DNA from: Ligilactobacillus aviarius
Lineage (GTDB): Bacteria; Bacillota; Bacilli; Lactobacillales; Lactobacillaceae
Direction: 5' to 3'
DNA: 35,034 bases
NCBI RefSeq assembly: GCF_001654615.1
Contig: NZ_LWUD01000022.1
Coordinates: 1 to 35,034 of the forward strand
The notes beneath the pieces are model-generated. The model saw only the letters and a program-made list of their open reading frames with translations. It did no database searches and was not told the origin of the DNA. This document shows, one piece after another, positions 16,889 through 24,090 of the stretch. The translations under genes were made by a program, and so were the position numbers. Each line of letters opens with the position of its first letter. Position 1 is the first letter of the stretch.

Positions 16889-16932
16889 TTTAATTCCTCA
16901 TTTCTTCTTTTTCAAAAATTAATTTATCCCTT

Positions 16933-16961
16933 AGTTTAGCCGTTTTTAAGCCTTTTTTCAA
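16933..16961 (-). promoter_or_regulatory. Promoter of the GNAT (pseudo)gene
   Basis: On the minus strand: TTGAAA (16956-16961), 17-nt spacer, TAAACT (16933-16938), about 45 nt before the ATG. Confidence 0.55.
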
Positions 16962-16989
16962 AATTCTCAAAAAAAATTTCAAAAAAAGC

Positions 16990-17018
16990 TTGCATTCATC
17001 CTCTATCCTTGATATTAT
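16990..17018 (+). promoter_or_regulatory. Promoter of tRNA-Lys
   Basis: TTGCAT (16990-16995), 17-nt spacer, TATTAT (17013-17018), about 50 nt before the tRNA. Confidence 0.75.
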
Positions 17019-17073
17019 ATTAATCGTCGATGAGATGTGAAAAGTTCTTATCACTTATCAATTAAAGATTTAT

Positions 17074-17146
17074 GGGTGGTTAGCTCAGCTGGCAGAGCAA
17101 CGGACTCTTAATCCGTGGGTCCAGGGTTCGATCCCCTGACCACCCA
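17074..17146 (+). tRNA. tRNA-Lys (anticodon CTT)
   Basis: 73 nt with complete cloverleaf: acceptor GGGTGGT/ACCACCC, D arm TAGCTCAGCTGGCAGAGCA, anticodon stem ACGGA/TCCGT with loop CTCTTAA (anticodon CTT at 17107-17109), T arm CAGGG TTCGATC CCCTG. CCA is not encoded. It is a single-gene unit with promoter and terminator. No integrase or att repeat is seen beside it. Confidence 0.97.
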
Positions 17147-17152
17147 TCAGTG

Positions 17153-17180
17153 AAAGTCGTGATGTGGTCACGGCTTTTTT
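17153..17180 (+). terminator. Terminator of tRNA-Lys
   Basis: AGTCGTGA (17156-17163) pairs with TCACGGCT, followed by six T ending near 17180. Confidence 0.85.
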
Positions 17181-17201
17181 GTTTTACCCAGTTCTTTTTC
17201 T

Positions 17202-17229
17202 TTGCACCCATTCCCAAACTGCATATAAT
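17202..17229 (+). promoter_or_regulatory. Promoter of the cysteine-rich peptide gene
   Basis: TTGCAC (17202-17207), 16-nt spacer, TATAAT (17224-17229). The predicted transcript start is near 17236, 130 nt before the ATG. Confidence 0.7.
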
Positions 17230-17235
17230 TAAGGG

Positions 17236-17366
17236 TGGAAGGAGTTAGAAGCCCTGTGTTAGATGGTAAACAAGTGACCATGTTTGGGAATAATGTTTTC
17301 AAGTCAGGGTCGAGGCCCCTTCTTTAATTTGAAAATAAAAGATTGAAATTCAAAGAAGGGTGTTCA
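17236..17366 (+). promoter_or_regulatory. Structured 5' leader that can sequester the ribosome binding site (riboswitch-like)
   Basis: Two exclusive folds are visible. In one, GAAGG (17238-17242) pairs with CCTTC (17318-17322), closing a domain with GCCCTG/CAGGGT (17251-17256 with 17305-17310) and ATGGT/ACCAT (17263-17267 with 17277-17281). In the other, CCCTTCTTT (17317-17325) pairs with AAAGAAGGG (17352-17360), which contains the ribosome binding site, with AATTT/AAATT (17326-17330, 17346-17350) extending the stem. The same CCTTC strand is used in both, so the first fold would free the site and the second would hide it. No known riboswitch class was recognised. Confidence 0.55.
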
Positions 17367-17477
17367 ATGAACGCAAATCAATGTCAATGCAACTGCAAAT
17401 GCGGATGTGCAGATGGCAAAGCTTGCAACTGCAAGAATAACCCAAATGCAAAATGCTCATGCAGCCAAAATAAATAG
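17367..17477 (+). CDS. Cysteine-rich metallothionein-like peptide, 36 residues
   Basis: The ORF starts at an ATG with AGAAGGG 6 nt upstream. Nine of 36 residues are cysteine (positions 6, 8, 10, 12, 14, 20, 22, 30, 32), nearly all in CxC pairs. The rest are Asn, Lys, Gln and small residues; there are no aromatic residues and no signal peptide. This is the composition of a cytosolic metallothionein binding Cu(I), Zn or Cd through thiolate clusters. It is not clearly related to the cyanobacterial SmtA type (no histidine). It has its own consensus promoter, a structured leader and a very strong terminator, so it is a complete independent unit. Metal specificity is unknown. Confidence 0.8.
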   Translation: MNANQCQCNCKCGCADGKACNCKNNPNAKCSCSQNK

Positions 17478-17486
17478 TTAATGATC

Positions 17487-17551
17487 GGCCAAACAATCGG
17501 TGAAGGTTCTGTTTGCAGTGGGACAGAGCCTAACGATTGTTTGGCTTTTTG
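17487..17551 (+). terminator. Strong branched terminator of the metallothionein-like gene
   Basis: GCCAAACAATCG (17488-17499) pairs perfectly with CGATTGTTTGGC (17534-17545). An inner hairpin GGTTCTGT/ACAGAGCC sits in the loop. Five T follow. Confidence 0.92.
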
Positions 17552-17560
17552 TTTGCCCGC

Positions 17561-17589
17561 TTGTCGCTCTGAATTTAAATGGGTAAAAT
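17561..17589 (+). promoter_or_regulatory. Promoter of pepO
   Basis: TTGTCG (17561-17566), 17-nt spacer, TAAAAT (17584-17589), followed by AAGGAGG before the ATG at 17613. Confidence 0.55.
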
Positions 17590-17612
17590 ATCCTATATAA
17601 GGAGGTCATTTT

Positions 17613-19529
17613 ATGGCTGCAAAAGAACAAATCAATGAACAATTAATTAAAGACGACCTTTATATGGCCGTAAACGGCGAATGGCTTAAAACCGCTAAGA
17701 TTCCTGCTGACAAAGCTACAACAGGCGGTTTTCAAGACCTGGCCGATCACATTGAAAAAACATTAATGCATGATTTTGGTGAAATGTTGGATGGAACCGT
17801 TCAACCTGAAGACCAATATTTAAATGAATTCATTAAATATTATCGCTTGGCTTCAGATTTTGAAAAGCGGAATGCCGACGGGTTCACCCCCGCTAAAAAA
17901 TTTATGGAACGCGTTGAAAAGCTGAAAGACTGGAACGACTGGGAAACCAAAGCTGTTGAGCTCACAATGAAGGGTTATGAAGCCCCGTTCCAACTTTACG
18001 TCGCAAGCGACATGAAAAATACCGATCGCTATGCGCTCTACGCTTCAGTTCCTTCATTAATTCTCCCAGATAAAACATACTACGCCGATGATAATGAAAA
18101 CGGGAAAGCATTGATTGCCGTCTTCTCATCAATGGTCATGAAACTTTTTAAGATGGCCGGCTATGATGAAGCCACCGCTCAGGCTCACCTTGAACGGGCA
18201 TTAACGTTTGACCGCTCACTTGCACCGCACGAAAAGGACAGTACTGAACGGGCAGATTATCCGAAGATGTACAATCCATATTCATTCGAAGACTTTAAGA
18301 AGTTTAGTTCTTACCTTAATTTAGGAAAATACACCGAAGCCTTGATCAAGAACACTCCTGATCAGGTTATCGTCGAAGAGCCGAAGTATTATGAAGCCCT
18401 TGATGAAATCGTCAACCCGGACACCTTTGAAAACTTTAAGAGCTGGTTGCTCGTTAATACTTTAACCGGCGTTACAAGTTACTTAACAGATGATTTTCGG
18501 GTAACCGGCGGCGAGTTTTCCCGGTCAATTTCTGGATCAAAGGAAGCCATGAAACCACAAAAAGCCGCTTACTACCTTGCCGGCAACCGGTTTGATCAGA
18601 TCGTTGGTCTTTACTACGCTCATAAGTACTTCAGTCCGGATGCCAAAGCAGACGTTGAACACATGGTTCACCAAATGGTCGATGTCTATAAGCACCGCCT
18701 TGAAAACAATGATTGGTTAAGTGAATCGACCCGCAAACAGGCCATCGTTAAGCTGGATGCATTAGGCATCAACGTTGGTTATCCGGATGAACTCGATCCG
18801 TTATATAAGAAATTCAAGGTTAATGAACAGCTTAGCTTACTTGACAATGCCCAATCCTTTAGCGAAATCGTTCTTGCTGATCATTACAGCCGGTGGGGTA
18901 AACAAGTTGACCGGACAAGATGGCAAATGCCAGCACACATGGTCAACGCCTACTACGATCCGCAATTTAACGTGATCGTTTTCCCAGCAGCAATTTTACA
19001 AGCGCCATTTTATGACTTGCATCAATCAGCAAGTGCGAACTATGGCGGAATCGGGGCGGTAATTGCCCACGAAATCTCTCACGCCTTTGATAATAACGGT
19101 GCGCAATTTGATGAAAAAGGAAATCTGCACAACTGGTGGACTGAAGCCGACCTGAAGCATTTCCAAGGCCTTGCTCAAGACATGATCAATGAATTTGACG
19201 GCCTTGAAACCGAAGCCGGAAAAGTTAACGGCAAATTGGTTGTTTCGGAAAACATTGCCGATGCCGGCGGTTTAAGCTGTGCGCTTGAAGCCGCAAAAGG
19301 CGAAGCCCAACCAGATCTGAAAGCATTCTTTATTAATTGGGCGCGAATTTGGCGGATGAAAGCATCAATGGAACGGATGAAACTGTTGCTTAACATCGAT
19401 GTTCATGCTCCGCACGTCTTACGGGCAAACATTCAACCGAAAAACCTTGATGATTTCTACACGACCTTTGACGTCCACGAAGGTGATGGGATGTACTTAG
19501 CACCGGATAAGCGGGTTAATATTTGGTAA
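17613..19529 (+). CDS. pepO: M13-family zinc endopeptidase PepO
   Basis: 638 residues, the usual size for PepO/neprilysin-type peptidases. The zinc site is complete: HEISH at 486-490 and the third ligand E546 in ENIADAGG. The upstream NAYYDP (445-450) is the substrate-backbone-binding NAYY motif. There is no signal peptide, as in other lactobacillar PepO, so the enzyme is cytosolic and cleaves oligopeptides at the amino side of hydrophobic residues during nitrogen supply from casein-like peptides. AAGGAGG stands 7 nt before the ATG. Single-gene unit, with its own promoter and a shared terminator. Confidence 0.95.
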   Translation: MAAKEQINEQLIKDDLYMAVNGEWLKTAKIPADKATTGGFQDLADHIEKTLMHDFGEMLDGTVQPEDQYLNEFIKYYRLASDFEKRNADGFTPAKKFMERVEKLKDWNDWETKAVELTMKGYEAPFQLYVASDMKNTDRYALYASVPSLILPDKTYYADDNENGKALIAVFSSMVMKLFKMAGYDEATAQAHLERALTFDRSLAPHEKDSTERADYPKMYNPYSFEDFKKFSSYLNLGKYTEALIKNTPDQVIVEEPKYYEALDEIVNPDTFENFKSWLLVNTLTGVTSYLTDDFRVTGGEFSRSISGSKEAMKPQKAAYYLAGNRFDQIVGLYYAHKYFSPDAKADVEHMVHQMVDVYKHRLENNDWLSESTRKQAIVKLDALGINVGYPDELDPLYKKFKVNEQLSLLDNAQSFSEIVLADHYSRWGKQVDRTRWQMPAHMVNAYYDPQFNVIVFPAAILQAPFYDLHQSASANYGGIGAVIAHEISHAFDNNGAQFDEKGNLHNWWTEADLKHFQGLAQDMINEFDGLETEAGKVNGKLVVSENIADAGGLSCALEAAKGEAQPDLKAFFINWARIWRMKASMERMKLLLNIDVHAPHVLRANIQPKNLDDFYTTFDVHEGDGMYLAPDKRVNIW

Positions 19530-19561
19530 TTTAAAATTTAAAGAAAAAATTATATTATTTC

Positions 19562-19602
19562 AAAAAAGAGATTGTGATGCTTATTAAATCACAATCTCTT
19601 TT
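19562..19602. terminator. Bidirectional terminator between pepO and the P-type ATPase gene
   Basis: AAAAGAGATTGTGAT (19564-19578) pairs with ATCACAATCTCTTTT (19588-19602), a 15-bp perfect stem with T runs on both strands. Confidence 0.9.
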
Positions 19603-19618
19603 ACATAATTATATAGTT

Positions 19619-21877
19619 TTAATCATCAATATTGTTGTAATACTTAACTTTAATTGCATCAATTATTACTGCTAATCCAAGTGTTCCAATAAAAATTATT
19701 AAAACCCATTTCCATGATATTGGATATACCACTTTGCCAAAAATTGATAACACTGAAACAAAAATACAATTGATTATAATGACTGCCAAAACCATCTTAC
19801 TCGGTTTTCCTTTTTCAAAAGCTTTTCTTGTTCTTGTCATTAGGATTGTTAACATCGCGCTAAATATCAAAAATAAAAACATTATTGTACCTATTTTTGG
19901 TGGCATAATATTTAACTTAAATAATCCTATAAACAATAGCATTCCACTAAGTACCCATCCTATCGTAAAAATCAATGATATTTTTATTAGTTTTTGCATA
20001 TTCCATCTTTCAGGATTATATGAAATATTAGTATTATCTGTTCCTAAAACCATCGTTACTAAATCATTCAAAATTGCAACCAAAACAATTGCATTCAAAT
20101 TTATTGGGATAAAATTAGCAATCCAATATCCTAAAGTTAATAAAATTGCTAATTGAGCTGTTCTTGACAGTTTGGTTATCGTCCATGTCATCATTCTTTG
20201 ATAAACTCGATGTCCGCTATCTAAAATATCTGTAATTGAACCAATCCCTTCCTTTTGCATAATTATTCCCGCTGATTGCTTAGCCAAATCAACTGCATTT
20301 GATGTTGCAATTCCAACATCTGCTGCTTTTAAGGCAGGTGCATCATTCATTCCATCACCTACCATTCCAACAACATAACCCTTATTTTTCAAAAGCTTTA
20401 AAATCATTAATTTGTCTTCAGGAAGAACTTCACATATTGCCGAAACTTCCTTAATATTTTGAATGGTGCTTAACTCTGATACCTCTACTACTTTTCCTTT
20501 TATTTTTAATTTTTGAACAATTCTTTGAGCAGCTATAAAATTATCACCTGTTATAATCATTGGTTTTATTGCTCTCTTTTGCAATTCACATATTGTTTGG
20601 CGTGTATCTAAACGAAGATGATCCGTCATTTCGAATATGGCTGCTAGTTTGCCATTAATAGTCATTGCAACAACTTTATTATTTAATTTTTTCACATATT
20701 TAAACCAGTCTGAAGAAGACATTAGATTAATTGGTGATCCTAATTTTACATCAAGTCTTTTTCCATTAAAAATAACATTAGAATTTGAATATTTCTTATT
20801 AATATCAAATGGATTAAAATTTAAAATTTTTAAATTATTTCGCCTGATTTTCATTCGTTGAAATACCTTTTCCAAATTACTAGGAGAAATTTTATTAGTG
20901 GCTGATTTTGCTAATGCTAGAATATCATCATCCTCATATACACTAAAATTATGGATTTTTGTTAATTCAAAAGTTGAATCTGTTAGTGTTCCTGTTTTAT
21001 CTAACATTAACAAATCAATATTAGCCGCATTTTGAATACTTTCTAATTTGTTAACCAAAACTTTTTCCTTTGCTAACACATTTGCTTCTACAGAATTAGC
21101 AATACTAAAGCTTGAAGGCATTGCTATTGGAATTGTCGCAATAAACAACAAAGCCATCAAAGGTAATATATTAATAATGTTTTGATGGCGCACGATTGTA
21201 ATTGTAAACAATATGAGAACCAGAACCGTATCGATAATTGCTAAATAATGAATTATTTTTCCCAACAAAAATTGTAATTTACCATCGTTAGCCTTTTGTT
21301 CTTTTGTTAAGTTCACTGTTTTCCCGACTCTACTATCATTACCTGTTCTAATTACTCTTGCTATTCCTGCCCCATAAATTACATTAACCCCTGACAAAAC
21401 TTCACTGTTTTCATCATGAAGAATCATAGCTGATTCTCCAGTAATCGAACTTTCATCCGTTCCTATTTTTCCAGAAATTAAAGTTACATCTGCCGGAAGG
21501 ATTTCCCCTTGCTTTAAACTAATAATGTCTCCTGGAACTAATTGGTCAGCAGAGATTATTTGCCATTTATCATCACGCAAAACTCGTACGTGAATCTTTA
21601 AATCTTTTTTTAAAGGAGCCAATAATTGTTGTGTACGCTTTTGTTGTAAGGCTCCATTTACTGCAGCAAAAAGTAAAAGTAATAAAATAAAAAATACTTG
21701 CGTATATTCTTTTAAAATAATCTCTACTATTAATGCAAACTCCAACACCCATGCTGAAAAGCCCCATAATCCCGACATAATTTTTCGAAACAAGTTAAAA
21801 TGAGATCCCTCTACAAGATTAAGTCCATATTTTCTTTGCCTCTTTTGTACCTCTGATTTACTTAACCCGTGTAACAT
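19619..21877 (-). CDS. P-type ATPase, subfamily IIIA (plasma-membrane H+-efflux type)
   Basis: 752 residues. Actuator domain with TGES (146-149), helix 4 with PIAMP (250-254), phosphorylation site DKTGTLT with D293, and hinge MVGDGMNDAPAL. The short N-terminus without metal-binding domains and the VYQRMMTWTITK stretch before the last helices match the proton pumps of plants, fungi and some bacteria rather than Ca2+ or heavy-metal pumps. AGGAGG precedes the ATG. Composition is much more AT-rich than the flanking operons, with many ATA, AAT and TTA codons, pointing to acquisition from another source. It follows the fluoride-controlled enolase gene but is separated by a terminator. It may restore pH when HF carries protons inward; this is inference. 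Confidence 0.85.
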   Translation of the reverse strand: MLHGLSKSEVQKRQRKYGLNLVEGSHFNLFRKIMSGLWGFSAWVLEFALIVEIILKEYTQVFFILLLLLFAAVNGALQQKRTQQLLAPLKKDLKIHVRVLRDDKWQIISADQLVPGDIISLKQGEILPADVTLISGKIGTDESSITGESAMILHDENSEVLSGVNVIYGAGIARVIRTGNDSRVGKTVNLTKEQKANDGKLQFLLGKIIHYLAIIDTVLVLILFTITIVRHQNIINILPLMALLFIATIPIAMPSSFSIANSVEANVLAKEKVLVNKLESIQNAANIDLLMLDKTGTLTDSTFELTKIHNFSVYEDDDILALAKSATNKISPSNLEKVFQRMKIRRNNLKILNFNPFDINKKYSNSNVIFNGKRLDVKLGSPINLMSSSDWFKYVKKLNNKVVAMTINGKLAAIFEMTDHLRLDTRQTICELQKRAIKPMIITGDNFIAAQRIVQKLKIKGKVVEVSELSTIQNIKEVSAICEVLPEDKLMILKLLKNKGYVVGMVGDGMNDAPALKAADVGIATSNAVDLAKQSAGIIMQKEGIGSITDILDSGHRVYQRMMTWTITKLSRTAQLAILLTLGYWIANFIPINLNAIVLVAILNDLVTMVLGTDNTNISYNPERWNMQKLIKISLIFTIGWVLSGMLLFIGLFKLNIMPPKIGTIMFLFLIFSAMLTILMTRTRKAFEKGKPSKMVLAVIIINCIFVSVLSIFGKVVYPISWKWVLIIFIGTLGLAVIIDAIKVKYYNNIDD

Positions 21878-21892
21878 AAATTTTACCTCCTA

Positions 21893-21929
21893 GTAAAAAA
21901 TATGAGGGGTGACATTCCATCACTCCTCA
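21893..21929 (-). terminator. Terminator after the enolase gene
   Basis: On the minus strand a 9-bp stem GAGGAGTGA / TCACCCCTC with one G-T pair is followed by ATATTTTTTACT. Read-through into the ATPase gene is possible. Confidence 0.8.
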
Positions 21930-21965
21930 CACATCTACATATGTCTGCAATAATTATTATTTAGT

Positions 21966-23249
21966 TTAATCAAAGTCAACATCGTTAGGGAAGTGAGCTA
22001 AACGTGTTCCATCTTCTCCAAGCTGGTTTTCAATTCTCAATAATTGGTTATACTTTTCAACCCGTTCAGACCGTGCTGGAGCTCCAGATTTCAATTCAGC
22101 TGCATTCGTTGCAACGGTAAAGTCTGCAACGAACGTGTCTCCCGTTTCACCTGAACGGTGTGACATCATTGTTGTATAGCCATTCTTGCGTGCCAACCGA
22201 ATTGCTTCTAATGTTTCCGTAACTGTTCCAATTTGATTTAATTTAATTAAAATACTGTTTGCCATTCCCATTTCAATTGCTTTCCGGATCAGTTTAGGAT
22301 TTGTACATACTGGATCATCAGCCACAATTTGAACTCGGTCACCATAATTCTTGGTAAATTTAGCAAAGTTCTCCCAATCATCTTCACTATATGGGTCTTC
22401 AATTGAAATGATTTCTGGGAATTCCTTTAACAACTTGCCATAATATTCGCCCAATTCATCAGCAGTATATGTGTTACCTTCCAATTCATAAACCTTTTTA
22501 TCTTTGTTATAGAAATATGAAGCTGCAGCATCAAAGGCAATCGCAATTTCCTTTCCGGGTGTGTAACCAGCTTTAACAATTGCATCATGTAACATTTGCA
22601 GGGCTTCTTCGGAAGAATTAAGGTTTGGTGCAAAACCACCTTCATCACCTAATCCTGTTGAATATCCTTCATCTTCAAGGACTTTTTTCAATGTATGATA
22701 AGTATTTACAATTTTTTCAAATCCATCGCGGAAACTTGTCCGTTCCACTGGCGTAATCATAAACTCTTGCATATCAATATTATTGTCAGCATGTTCGCCA
22801 CCATTAATTACATTATGAAATGTTTGTGGCAATTCTAAATCAGTCCCACCTAAATACCGATATAACGGTTGGTGAGTTTCATTAGCAGCTGCTCGACAAA
22901 CAGCCATTGAAACGCCTAAAATAGCATTAGCACCTAAACGTGCCTTATTAGGAGTTCCATCCAAATCAATCATTACTTGATCAATATGACCTTGATTGAA
23001 TGGATCAAGCCCATGTAATGCGTCATTAATTTCAGTGTTTACATTCTTTACAGCTTTTAAAACACCTTTACCATCTAGCCGTGAACCCCCATCACGTAGT
23101 TCAACTGCTTCTAACTCACCAGTTGATGCTCCTGATGGAACTTCAGCCTTCCCTGAAACCCCATCTGATAAAATAACCGTAGCTTCAACAGTTGGATTAC
23201 CACGAGAATCAAATACTTCAAGCGCCTTGACTTTATCAATATAAACCAT
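21966..23249 (-). CDS. eno: Enolase (phosphopyruvate hydratase), fluoride-riboswitch-controlled copy
   Basis: 427 residues, normal enolase length. Metal ligands D240 (AFDAAAS), E284 (SIEDP) and D311, catalytic E203 (GDEGGFAPN), K336 (LIKLNQIG) and the SHRSGE loop (363-368) are present; it should convert 2-phosphoglycerate to phosphoenolpyruvate. The usual VGDDLFVTN segment reads VADDPVCTN here (about 309-317), an odd change beside the metal ligand. The gene is not in a gap–pgk–tpi operon, is AT-rich like the ATPase next to it, and has AGGAGG before the ATG. A fluoride riboswitch with terminator stands in its leader. Fluoride inhibits enolase, so this copy probably serves as a fluoride-induced supplement. 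Whether a housekeeping eno exists elsewhere cannot be seen. Confidence 0.93.
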   Translation of the reverse strand: MVYIDKVKALEVFDSRGNPTVEATVILSDGVSGKAEVPSGASTGELEAVELRDGGSRLDGKGVLKAVKNVNTEINDALHGLDPFNQGHIDQVMIDLDGTPNKARLGANAILGVSMAVCRAAANETHQPLYRYLGGTDLELPQTFHNVINGGEHADNNIDMQEFMITPVERTSFRDGFEKIVNTYHTLKKVLEDEGYSTGLGDEGGFAPNLNSSEEALQMLHDAIVKAGYTPGKEIAIAFDAAASYFYNKDKKVYELEGNTYTADELGEYYGKLLKEFPEIISIEDPYSEDDWENFAKFTKNYGDRVQIVADDPVCTNPKLIRKAIEMGMANSILIKLNQIGTVTETLEAIRLARKNGYTTMMSHRSGETGDTFVADFTVATNAAELKSGAPARSERVEKYNQLLRIENQLGEDGTRLAHFPNDVDFD

Positions 23250-23275
23250 GAAAATTCCTCCTAAAGATTAAACTA

Positions 23276-23360
23276 AATAAAAAAAGATGACACCTGTTGC
23301 TTTGTAAACAACAGGTGTCATCAGATTTTACTCGGTCTAACGGCGAACACCATCGCCTTT
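23276..23360 (-). promoter_or_regulatory. Fluoride riboswitch (crcB motif) with transcription terminator
   Basis: Reading the minus strand from 23357: GGCGA-T-GGTGT-TCGCC gives the helix GGCGA (23353-23357) with TCGCC (23342-23346); the GGTGT in its loop (23347-23351) pairs with ACACC (23314-23318) just after CTGATG. This arrangement and the GGCGATGG...TTCGCC...CTGATGAC sequence match the fluoride class. The ACACC strand is also part of a perfect 14-bp terminator stem (23309-23322 with 23286-23299) followed by seven T, so fluoride binding should prevent termination and switch on the enolase gene. Assignment is from recalled consensus. Confidence 0.92.
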
Positions 23361-23374
23361 CTTATTACACCCTT

Positions 23375-23402
23375 AGTGTAACACTTCAAAAATAAAATTC
23401 AA
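23375..23402 (-). promoter_or_regulatory. Promoter of the riboswitch–enolase unit
   Basis: On the minus strand: TTGAAT (23397-23402), 16-nt spacer, extended -10 TGTTACACT with TACACT at 23375-23380. Confidence 0.6.
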
Positions 23403-23477
23403 ATAATTTTGATAATTGATTTAAAAATTCTTTTGTATTAAAATACCCTGTTAATTAATTTGAAAGAGGTAATCATT

Positions 23478-23903
23478 ATGTTTTACAAAAATATCTTAGT
23501 CCCCATCGACAACTCCCATCAATCAAAACTCGCTTTTCAAAAAGCACTAAAAGTTGCAGACAATCAAACACATCTTCACTTAGTCCATGTTATTGATACC
23601 CGGATCTTTGACAACGTGGCAGTTGCGGACGATGAAATCATCGAAAAAGTTTCTAACACTGCCAGAAAGAAATTGAAAGAAATGGTCACTATCGCTGAAA
23701 AAGCTGATATTCCGACTAATTATTCAATTGAATACGGCTCCCCTAAATTGCTAATTTCAAAAGACATTCCCCAAAATGAACATTCTGATTTAATCATAAT
23801 GGGCGCTACAGGAATGCATGAAATTGAAAAACTTTTTCTCGGATCCGTTGCCGAATACGTCGCCCAACGTGCTGTATGTGATGTTTTAATCGTTCGTAAT
23901 TAA
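23478..23903 (+). CDS. Universal stress protein, UspA family (second copy)
   Basis: 141 residues from the ATG at 23478 (MFYKNILVPIDNS), chosen because AAAGAGG lies 8 nt upstream; a TTG at 23460 would add six residues without a ribosome binding site. The nucleotide motif is complete, GATG-x9-GS in GATGMHEIEKLFLGS, so unlike the copy at 5.1 kb this one should bind ATP. It is divergent from the fluoride-controlled enolase. Usp genes have been reported among fluoride-riboswitch-associated genes, so it may be part of the same stress island; that link is inferred, since the riboswitch is on the other strand. Confidence 0.9.
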   Translation: MFYKNILVPIDNSHQSKLAFQKALKVADNQTHLHLVHVIDTRIFDNVAVADDEIIEKVSNTARKKLKEMVTIAEKADIPTNYSIEYGSPKLLISKDIPQNEHSDLIIMGATGMHEIEKLFLGSVAEYVAQRAVCDVLIVRN

Positions 23904-24056
23904 ATTTGAAAGAGAGTGTCTAAATCGCAGTTCAAATTTAATAACATAAAAGCTAAAATTAAACATTTTATTTTAGTCATATCAATTTGGTGGATTCTAG
24001 AAACTGGAAGTGGCCTGCCACTTAATCGTCGTTCAAGTAATGATTCTTTAAGAATC
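23901..24056 (+). other. Multi-hairpin region after usp, possible 3'-UTR or small RNA
   Basis: The usp stop codon is the first base triplet of a stem TAAATTTGAA / TTCAAATTTA (23901-23910 with 23931-23940). It is followed by CTAAAAT/ATTTTAG, AAGTGG/CCACTT (24008-24013 with 24018-24023) and TGATTCT/AGAATCA (24041-24047 with 24051-24057). No ORF. A terminator follows directly. Confidence 0.4.
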
Positions 24057-24089
24057 AAAAAGCTGTGACATTAAAATCACAGCTTTTTT
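24057..24089. terminator. Bidirectional terminator between usp and mnmG
   Basis: AAAAAGCTGTGA (24057-24068) pairs with TCACAGCTTTTT (24077-24088); T runs on both strands. Confidence 0.9.
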
Positions 24090-24090
24090 C

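Noticed and set aside
17074-17146. tRNA-Lys as an integration site of a mobile element
   Set aside because: No integrase gene and no repeat of the tRNA 3' end was found downstream.
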